64,000 bases of DNA, taken from positions 2,170,001 through 2,234,000 of the forward strand of contig JAMPIQ010000001.1 in the NCBI GenBank assembly GCA_024699855.1, in the 5' to 3' direction. The translations under genes and the position numbers were made by a program. Source of the stretch: Aphelenchoides besseyi. Lineage: Eukaryota > Nematoda > Chromadorea > Rhabditida > Aphelenchoididae. Below, piece by piece: positions 57,401 through 64,000 of this stretch; within the stretch, counting starts at the first letter, position 1; each line of letters opens with the position of its first letter. Under the pieces are notes generated by a model that searched no databases, was not told the DNA's origin, and saw nothing but the letters and a program-made list of their open reading frames with translations.

Positions 57401-58915
57401 TCGGCTTCCACGGTTGTTGGCTAAAACAATGAGTTTAAGAAGCCATAAAAACCATAGGCTTACAGTCAACTGAATTGATGGTTCCAGTTCTTTTGCCGTT
57501 TTAATGATCAGTGCGTCCAATTCCATTGCATTTTCGTAAATCTCCGAACCGTCGATGTTGTAGGTCATTGCATTTCGACACATCAGTTGCAGATCAGCGG
57601 CTAACTCCGCCAAATTACCGTACTTTTGCTGTTTGATTCGTTTGTTAATAAGATACAAGGAAACTGGATTCTGAATTTCTTCGTAATAATCTGGATAGTA
57701 ACTGAAATGTCGAACTTAGAAGTGAAGAATTCCATCGACTTTACCTTTTTTCCGGCAACAGTAAGAAATGAGTACACAAATCGGACTGCCGAATCGTGGA
57801 GTAAAGTCTGGCCAGTGGATTGTCGGCCTTTTGAACGGCCTCTTCATCAGAATCTTCACTTCCTTCCTCGTCCTCGGATACAAATTCCTGAGTCAAGAGA
57901 TTGTCGATGACTTGTTTGTTTTTGTTCAGGTCGGAAGCGGACAGCTTTTTGATGGTGCTGAATTCTTGCAGTCGTTTGATAGTTCGATTGTGCAAATTCA
58001 CTGCGTCTTTGTAGATGGTTGAGGAAGTTTCGTTGAAGGATTTTGCGTTCTTGTACATCAATTTCAAATCGTCGCCAAAACTTGTCCACGTCGCATATTC
58101 GGCATTTCGCAGTTTCGTCGCAACAGTTTTCAAATCCATAGGTTGTTGAATGTGCTCATAATACATTGGAAAAGACTCAGGCGATGCCAACACACGAAAC
58201 GGCGGACATAACAAACGACCTTGGGAGTCATGTTCATCAAGAATAGCACAAACAACAGCTTCCATTCGCCATTCTTCTGGTTTCGGAGATGGCTCACTGA
58301 AATGAGAATATGCGGACGTAATGATTGTGAGTCTAACCGTTTAGCTGATCCTGTCGTTCCCGTTGATGCAATAGACATTCGATCTGTTCGACTTTCGGAT
58401 CGACTGCTGCCCTGAAGCATTTTTTCTTTCTCCATTTCGTAAACTCTTTTCAATTCGACGGCGTGCTGGTATTCGGCAGATTCGGGCTGTAAACTCAGAA
58501 TGCAACAAAAACAAGAAGTCAGAAACTTACTTTGTAAAACGAAACCGTATTCTCGATCAAAAGTTCGATGTCCGCACACATCTCGTCGAAAGAATTGTAC
58601 TCATCGGCATTCAGTTTCTGATTGATTCTCGACAGGTCCATTGCGCGTTCGATCGCATTGTGATATTCAGGATCTTGACGGCGACTTGGGGCCCGTTGAA
58701 GCGACTCGCTAATCAAACGACCGTCTTGGCCACGAGCCGAGCGAATTGCGTTAAATAGGTCACTGCAGTAAGTGGTCTAAAAAGAAGAACAAATTCGAAA
58801 AAAATCGTTCGAGTTCACTTACGTGCTCAAAAAAGTCGCGTTTCGAGCGTTTGGCCGCTCGCGCTCCAATTCCGCCGCCTTCATCGCGTTTCCGACGCGG
58901 CGTCTTGGAGCTCAT
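51423..58915 (-). CDS. pbrm-1: Polybromo (PBRM1/BAF180 subunit of PBAF)
   Basis: Large chromatin-remodelling subunit of the SWI/SNF PBAF complex. It starts MSSKTPRRKRDEGGGIGARA. Six bromodomains follow in order (about 58780-58540, 58265-57950, 57790-57470, 57060-56590, 56400-56050 and 56000-55680), several with the YPDYY.I..P.D motif. Two BAH domains lie at about 55470-55010 and 54770-53520; the second closes with DDEIFYFKKPIEMERRP as in PBRM1. An HMG box comes next (SKSGYILFSAEIRKRIQHEN, about 53180-52970). Two C2H2 zinc fingers follow (CRWHGCDYQFDHYDGLFDH and CLWMTCVKY with RHIREKH). A Gln/Ser/Pro/Thr-rich region (52480-51710) and a C-terminal tail ending at TGA 51423 complete the protein. 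Most introns are about 45 bp; one inside the second BAH domain is about 780 bp. Confidence 0.95.
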
Positions 58916-59560
58916 CACTAAAAGCGCAAAGCGTCAAAATTACCTCAATCAAGAATCCGTTTCAAAAACACACCAAAATGCACGAAAAATAAAAACGCGC
59001 AAAGGCAAATGGTGAAGAGTCCGAAAACAAGCGCGCAATGAACGAACGGACAGTCTGCCGATTGCACTGACGACGCCGTCGGACACAGCGACCCTGGCGC
59101 CACGCGCGCCGGGCTCTGGGACCGGCGAAAATCAACAGTGCAAATGCAACGAATTAGTTGAAATGCTATCAAATGCCTTCGAGAACAAAAATACTCGTTG
59201 CGTGAAATTGAGCGCTTTTGACGCAAGAAAACGCGGAGATCGAACGTCATGCAACACGATTACAAAACGACCATTTTCTGCCCGTAGATTTAAGACGAAA
59301 TATTGAAAGATAACTCGACTATTCAAAGATCGATATGACACGCGTTGAAGAGTTTGAGAACACAAATCTGAACAAATCGAAATCAAATGGCTTTTGAATT
59401 CATCGACTTTACTTTTCGTCCATCAACCGCGTCCAGTGACGGTCAACCAGCAAATTGGAGAGCAGACTGCGACATCCGAAATCTAACAAACGCTTCTCGT
59501 CGTTGGCTGCCCATAGAGGCAGTTTGTGTGTTTGCGGCCGCAGTTTGTTTTCATTTAATT
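58916..59560. other. Upstream region of polybromo
   Basis: The 645 bases between the polybromo start and the 3' end of the small membrane-protein gene contain short overlapping frames without homology, GC-rich around 59030-59120. The part at 59476-59547 belongs to the split duplication. The polybromo promoter must be here. Confidence 0.4.
59476..59547. repeat. Segment B of the split duplication
   Basis: Matches 27105-27176 in inverted orientation (see that entry). Here it lies just downstream, in transcript sense, of the small membrane-protein gene. Confidence 0.85.
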
Positions 59561-59645
59561 TCATTCAAGTCAAAATAAAATCGCAATTAGCTGTTTATTT
59601 GGTAATCGAACATGGAGAATGACTTAGAGATCTGGGAACTGAAGA

Positions 59646-60079
59646 TTAATCGACTCGAATTCGCGAGAAAATGATTGAAAATGACCACATGACAAACGGA
59701 AAGGCGAGATCTGCATACACAATGACGGCGACGATCATTATGGCGGTTGAGCAGACGCTCTGAAACAACAAGCAAACGAATCGAAGTCAGAAACAGCAAA
59801 CCAACTTGAAAGGCGTACGCTGCAATAGAGAAGAACGTGAAGTCCAACGCCAAACCCAAAACAAATGACTGATAGTAACCTGGAAACAAAGCGATCAAGA
59901 GCCTAACAATTGGGAATCACCTAAGATCGCAAAACCGGGAAGAAGTGCAAGAACGACAATTGCGAAGATGAGGCTCAGAGCAACAGAGAGCGGAAGTTCA
60001 CGATCCGACGAAAACAAAGGCTTCTGAAAACAATGAACATCACATAAACAGTTCAAGTGGATTTCACCTTCACTGTCAT
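59646..60079 (-). CDS. Small multi-pass membrane protein
   Basis: Read on the minus strand, four exons join in frame to roughly 105 residues. They encode MTVK, then KPLFSSDRELPLSVALS, then LIFAIVVLALLPGFAILG, then YYQSFVLGLALDFTFFSIAA with YAFQ, and finally SVCSTAIMIVAVIVYADLAF with PFVMWSFSIIFSRIRVD. Introns of 41-50 bp separate them. It has three or four membrane helices and only short loops. No family is recognised. A shortened copy of its 3' half lies at 27982-28272. Its own poly(A) signal is about 59599-59604 on the minus strand (AATAAACAGC). Confidence 0.6.
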
Positions 60080-60220
60080 TGTTGATCGAACTCAAAAGTT
60101 GGAAACATTTTGATCGAAGTTAAAATACAAACTCGAGCAAACAATCGGCTTGAGAAACCAGATCTCCTCCAACAGATTGCCAACGAAGTTCGTTCAAAAC
60201 TGTGCATTCGTTTTCATTTA

Positions 60221-61723
60221 CACTGGTGGACAAAAGTTTTCACCACCCACTTTTCTCGGAGATTACTGATCCAATTCGGCTCAAATTTTTACCCTGGTTT
60301 TATTAGATCGTTAACCTTTAATTAACAAAAAACAACTGGTCTTGCGAAGTCCAACCGAAGCTGCAATCAAAAATCGATTTTGAGGCGGTCAAAAGTATTC
60401 ACCACTCACTTTCAACACCGAATTTCTCCTTCTTTTGCGGCCTTTAGTTTGACCAAACGATTGGCAATTGATGAGTAGAGTCCCTTGATTGTGTCCGCCG
60501 AAAATCGACTTGCACATTCGACGATCTTTTCAGTCAACGCGATTGAATTCGTGAACTGTCCATCGGCGTAGACAAGGTCTGATAGCAGATGCCACACATT
60601 TTCGATGATCGACAAATCGGGTGAACATGCAGGCCACTCGACGGTAGAGACTTTCTGACGCTTCAAAAAGTCCATTACGATCTTTGCTTTGTGGATGCTG
60701 CAGTTGTCTTGTTGCCACGTCCACGGACGTCGTCCCATTTGGCGATTGCACCACGGGATGTAGACGTCTTTCAAATCCTTCACATACTGCGCAGACTTGT
60801 AATTACCGTCTATAATCTAAAAATCATAGCCAAAAGTAAGCAATTTGGTTTTGAGATTGGTTGCACAAACCTTAATCAAAAATTCGCCATTCGCACAGAT
60901 CGCGCCGAACACCATGACACTTCCACCTCCTTGTTGCCGTTTGATCCGCTGCAGACGAGTGTTCCCAACGCCCCAGGAACCTATACTGTCAGGACCATCG
61001 TATGAAAACCTTTTTTCGTCAGTGAAAATCCACGATTCGAAATCAGTGTTCAGCTCGAGGTGGCAAATCGCGAATTTGAGACGTGCAAGCTTGTGAGAAG
61101 GTTTCAGCGGTAGAACTTTCTTAGTCAATTGGTAAGAGGCCCCATTGCTGTTCAACGTCCGACGAATTGTACGGCAAGAAGCTGGTATTTGAAACGTTTT
61201 TTTGGATAATCGTAGACGTGACCCTTTGACCGCGACGAACAAGAGATGTGATGTGCCTTTTCATTTGGCGAACACTTCGGTCAGAAATCAGTCGAGGACG
61301 TCCATTTTCTTCTTCGGTTGAACGTTTCGTACAACTTTCCGCACCGTCAAACTGTCCATTCCCATCTCACGAGCAATCGCACTAATATTATTGTCCCTCT
61401 CAAACAGTCGCAATATTTGAGCTCGCTGTTGCTCGGTGATCATTTTTAAAGACTGTAAACATATTAGAGTAATTGATACTGTTGAAAAAACAACTAACCT
61501 AAAGAAGAAACGAGAGAAACCGTCAAAAACCGCGCACTGGCGAAAACTTTTGACCGGCCGAAAACATTCATTCTTGTATTTTTTAAATTGTTTCTGCCTG
61601 TTAGTTATTGATTTTGGGGGTATGATATGTACTGTATCTTGTTCATAATTGGTGAAAATTTGAGCCGAATTGGATCAGTAATCTCCGAGAAAAGTGGGTG
61701 GTGAAAACTTTTGTCCACCAGTG
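60221..61723 (-). mobile_element. Tc1-type DNA transposon, nearly complete
   Basis: A 1503-bp element flanked by TA on both sides, the Tc1/mariner target duplication. The ends are perfect inverted repeats of 69 bp (60221-60289 and 61655-61723), starting CACTGGTGGACAAAAGTTTT. The interior holds a transposase on the minus strand. Perfect terminal repeats suggest a fairly recent insertion or conservation under gene conversion. The transposase gene carries frameshifts, so this copy is unlikely to move by itself. Confidence 0.9.
60412..61443 (-). pseudogene. Tc1-family DD34E transposase with frameshifts
   Basis: The N-terminal helix-turn-helix starts MITEQQRAQILRLFERDNNI at 61443. The DDE catalytic residues are visible: D in FTDEKRF, D in QQDNCSIHK and E in SIIENVW. 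Thirty-four residues separate the last two, the Tc1 spacing. CSPDLSIIENVWHLLSD and NRLVKLKAAKEGEIRC close the protein. A GT-AG gap of 54 bp (60817-60870) with an in-frame stop separates FLIK from IIDGNYKSAQ and looks like a spliced intron. Two frame breaks lie in the N-terminal third: near 61310 (between KVVRN and EEENGRPRLIS) and at a run of seven A's near 61200. The protein is therefore probably not made whole. Confidence 0.85.
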
Positions 61724-62268
61724 TATCAAAAACTGATAAAATGAACTTTAAAAATGCTTGTTGAAGAATTGAATTTGCGCGTGGTAGTTGGAGCATTGAA
61801 TACGAACGCTAAAATTAAAACCAATTGCTGGTTTGATTGAAGTATTAGCATCATAAGCGTTTGTAAGCGTCCAGTTCACGCTCGTAACGTTCGATCTCTT
61901 CCTGTTTTCTTCGTTTCCAATATGTTCAACCCTAAGTTGACTGTTACTGAAGATAAACGTCAACATATCAAACTTAAAAATTCTCACGACTCATTCGAAC
62001 GATGTGATGAAGTTGCGTTTAAAGAGCTTTAAGCTCTCGTGCATTTTACAAAGTCGTTTGTTTTCTTAGTTGTTTCTAGTATTTGCCCATGCAACTACTC
62101 GGCCGTCGGACAACAATATCAATTGAAATCCGACAGAACTTTTTGATTAAACTGCACCTTTTTGATTGACAGTTTTTTGTTCTTGAAAGTCTGTGTTTTG
62201 CTCGCAAAGTTATTGGCGCTATAAAATTCAAAACTGATCTCTCGGTCATTTTAACGTTCGGCGTTTGT
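61724..62268. other. Flank between Tc1 element and the duplicated ARMC5-like piece
   Basis: I see no gene here. The longest minus-strand frame (61748-61987) is 79 codons without homology. Confidence 0.4.
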
Positions 62269-62473
62269 AGTGCATAAGTGCGACGATCGCCATCAAGTGC
62301 GTATTGATCTTCGAGAATTCCCACTCCAAAAGACGAGTCGGTGTGCAACATGATCGTTTGAAGAAGATCGATTCCGAGTTGATAGCGTTTCAGACATTCA
62401 GCACATGGCGTGGCGAATCGTTGTTTCAAACACGGTCGTCCGAGTAGACCGTAGATAATCATAATCGGGAAGC
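62269..62473. pseudogene. 205-bp fragment copied from the ARMC5-like gene
   Basis: It matches 21995-22199 in the same orientation with five mismatches and no gap by eye. On the minus strand it still reads FATPCAECLKRYQLGIDLLQ, but the flanks have nothing of the ARMC5-like gene, so the frame runs into unrelated sequence. No intron of the parent is included, so the copying mechanism cannot be read from the piece itself. Confidence 0.88.
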
Positions 62474-62569
62474 CGCGACATTTACGTCGAATGTTTCGTG
62501 TTTTTTAAATTCGAGTAATGTCCATATATCGCGTTCGTTTGCCCGAGTACTAAACAACCATTATTTTAG

Positions 62570-63390
62570 ATGGCAGAGTCGACGTCGCACATCTTCCACA
62601 ATGTTCGCTGCGCGTTCGACAATCGTTCAATCACGTTTGCGGAAAATAATTAGTATTAGTGTTTGTTTCTACCAGCGGCCCAAGCGCGGACCTTCCGAGT
62701 GGACAAGAAGACCAACGGACCATATAATGTACATATGGGCCGGATGTTCTTCATGGTGAGCTGCAAGATCATTTTTGTTTAATGTCTTTTTAAGATTAAC
62801 AGCGGACATTGGAATTCCGGACATGTGACGTTCAGCTACCATCCGTCTAACTTCCCGTTATTTTTTGAACTTATCCAATCACTCTACTCGGAAAACTTTA
62901 TATATATTGATTAACTTCACGTTCAGTCTTTACGGACAACCGCTGGGCAACTAGAAGAACATTCTGGAGGCCTTGGCGTTACAAATTGACCGTGGGAGGA
63001 TCAAACTGATAAAGTATGTTTATTGAATGAGCGTGCCTGTGACAAGTTTATGCGGGATTATATAGTGGATCGCGGGCGTCTGGTCGGAAGTGCGCTAATG
63101 CACAGGTGGGGGCGTTCTTGGCGTGAGCGCCCCCGTTTCCTCGTGAATTTCACGGACACAAATGACCAATTGAAAGACCGGCTGATCGATGGCGTAAGGA
63201 CATGGAAAGAACGTTGGGCACCAACTGGAATCGAATCGCTCAGAACCGGAGCGAATGGAAAGAGCGGTCGAAGTATTCGCATCATCACATCAGTTAATCA
63301 TCTTTCTTTTTGTTCACATTTTATTGTTGATTTGATGATTGAAATGAATAAATCTTTGTTGTTCAAGCTTTCTCTAACTTTTTAAATGTT
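62570..63390 (+). pseudogene. Gene-like fragments of unknown identity
   Basis: After a TTTTAG acceptor a short frame begins MAESTSHIFHNVRCAFDNRS (62571). Another gives TFRVDKKTNGPYNVHMGRMF, then, across a plausible 42-bp intron (62755-62796), INSGHWNSGHVTFSYHPSNF. A third piece reads KNILEALALQIDRGRIKLIK after a TAG, and a 120-codon frame starts at 63023. The pieces do not join into one clean frame that I can find. It could be a decayed gene or one whose introns I misread. No family is recognised. Confidence 0.3.
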
Positions 63391-63504
63391 TGCTAAAGAA
63401 TGGGTTTACAAGATTATTTGATTTGTTTTGTTGTTATTTGTTGAGATAAAAAGTCCAATATACTGTTTATCATCTTTTATCTTATAAAACGAGAATTTGA
63501 ATTC

Positions 63505-64000
63505 CTAAACATCTAGATGCGACAGTTGACTGCCGCTCTTATCGTCAAGATACGGTCGAACGGCCGGGCGGAACTCGTCTCTTAGAAAGTCGCGAACTTG
63601 TCGAACACACGATCCCGTGAAATTGAGCGAATTCTTAGCTGCTTCCAATACATCATTGCGGACCTAAAGCGTCTATTTGCACAAGTGGAATTGATCGAAC
63701 AAACCTCATCGAAATAGGAATCTTCCAATGCTGCCGATAGCTCAATGACTGCTTTTTCGTCTCGATCTTGAATCTCCTTGAACTTGTGAGTGATCTGTTG
63801 GATCTTGGCGTGTGCTTCTTGACGGTTGGCTCCTTTCAACGTAAGCAACATCATGGCCTTTTCGAAGGCCAAAAACGGAAGCTCTCGGTTGACTTTTTCG
63901 GTGACCTTTGTTTTGGGAACACTCAAACCCTCGAAAACATTCTAAACCAACTCATCAAAAACAGTAAATTGCTGTACACTTACTTGCAAGATTGTCAAGA
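63505..64000 (-). CDS. adsl-1: Adenylosuccinate lyase, C-terminal part (cut by window edge)
   Basis: Purine biosynthesis enzyme that releases fumarate from SAICAR and adenylosuccinate. Visible exons on the minus strand read NVFEGLSVPKTKVTEKVNRE, LPFLAFEKAMMLLTLKGANR, QEAHAKIQQITHKFKEIQDR, LSAALEDSYFDEV, NSLNFTGSCVRQVRDFLRDE and KSGSQLSHLDV. They align with the C-terminal helices of human ADSL ([20 protein letters not shown], then SRQDCHEKIRVLS). The active-site regions lie beyond the window. The stop TAG is at 63505-63507 and two short introns are visible. Confidence 0.9.

Overview
The window is animal nuclear DNA. It carries intron-rich genes on both strands, with many very short introns (typically 42-55 bp), GTAAGT-like donors and TTTCAG acceptors placed right after a short T-run. 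Several starts have an AG acceptor within a few bases of the ATG, as expected for spliced-leader trans-splicing or a 5'UTR intron. The gene set (Islet-type LIM-homeobox, dystrobrevin, polybromo, 53BP1/HSR-9, DAP1, SEC63, ribosomal proteins) and the intron style fit a compact ecdysozoan genome, most likely a nematode. The species cannot be named from this alone. Coding sequences were rebuilt by eye from reading frames and splice sites, so exon edges are predictions.

Layout. 1-2.5 kb: no gene recognised. 2.5-7.6 kb (+): Islet/LIM-7 homeobox factor. 9.6-13.1 kb (-): large helical-repeat protein with an ataxin-10-like end. 13.8-14.6 kb (+): RPL24, followed within about 200 bp by a multi-pass membrane protein (14.8-16.3). 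16.9-17.4 kb (-): secreted precursor with a six-cysteine peptide. 17.4-21.0 kb: no gene seen. 21.0-27.0 kb (-): ARMC5-like armadillo/BTB protein; a long intron holds DAP1 on the other strand and three decayed transposon remnants. 27.1-28.3 kb: two pieces copied from, or shared with, the 59.5-59.9 kb locus. 28.5-31.0 kb (-): SEC63, head-to-head with an AF9/ENL YEATS protein (31.3-32.4, +). 33.6-35.8 kb (+): secreted Ly6/three-finger-like protein with a GPI-type tail. 35.9-38.1 kb (-): ACSF2-like acyl-CoA synthetase with eroded catalytic motifs. 39.2-41.4 kb (+): dystrobrevin, then a small one-pass membrane protein. 42.6-45.1 kb (-): 53BP1/HSR-9. 45.5-46.0 kb (+): RPS19. 46.1-47.2 kb (-): CFDP1/SWC5-type BCNT protein, head-to-head with GPN1 (47.4-48.5, +). 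50.2-51.1 kb (+): four-pass membrane protein. 51.4-58.9 kb (-): polybromo. 59.6-60.1 kb (-): small multi-pass membrane protein. 60.2-61.7 kb: nearly intact Tc1-type transposon. 62.3-62.5 kb: 205-bp copy of an ARMC5-like exon. 62.6-63.4 kb: gene-like fragments. 63.5-64 kb (-): 3' end of adenylosuccinate lyase, cut by the window edge.

Most genes are conserved housekeeping or chromatin genes: translation (RPL24, RPS19), ER translocation (SEC63), polymerase II import (GPN1), chromatin (AF9-like, polybromo, CFDP1, 53BP1), purine synthesis (ADSL). Their promoters are often shared between divergent neighbours. The less ordinary content is a candidate peptide precursor, a Ly6-like surface protein, a probable acyl-CoA synthetase pseudoenzyme, and local duplications near mobile DNA. 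I saw no CRISPR array, rRNA or convincing tRNA.
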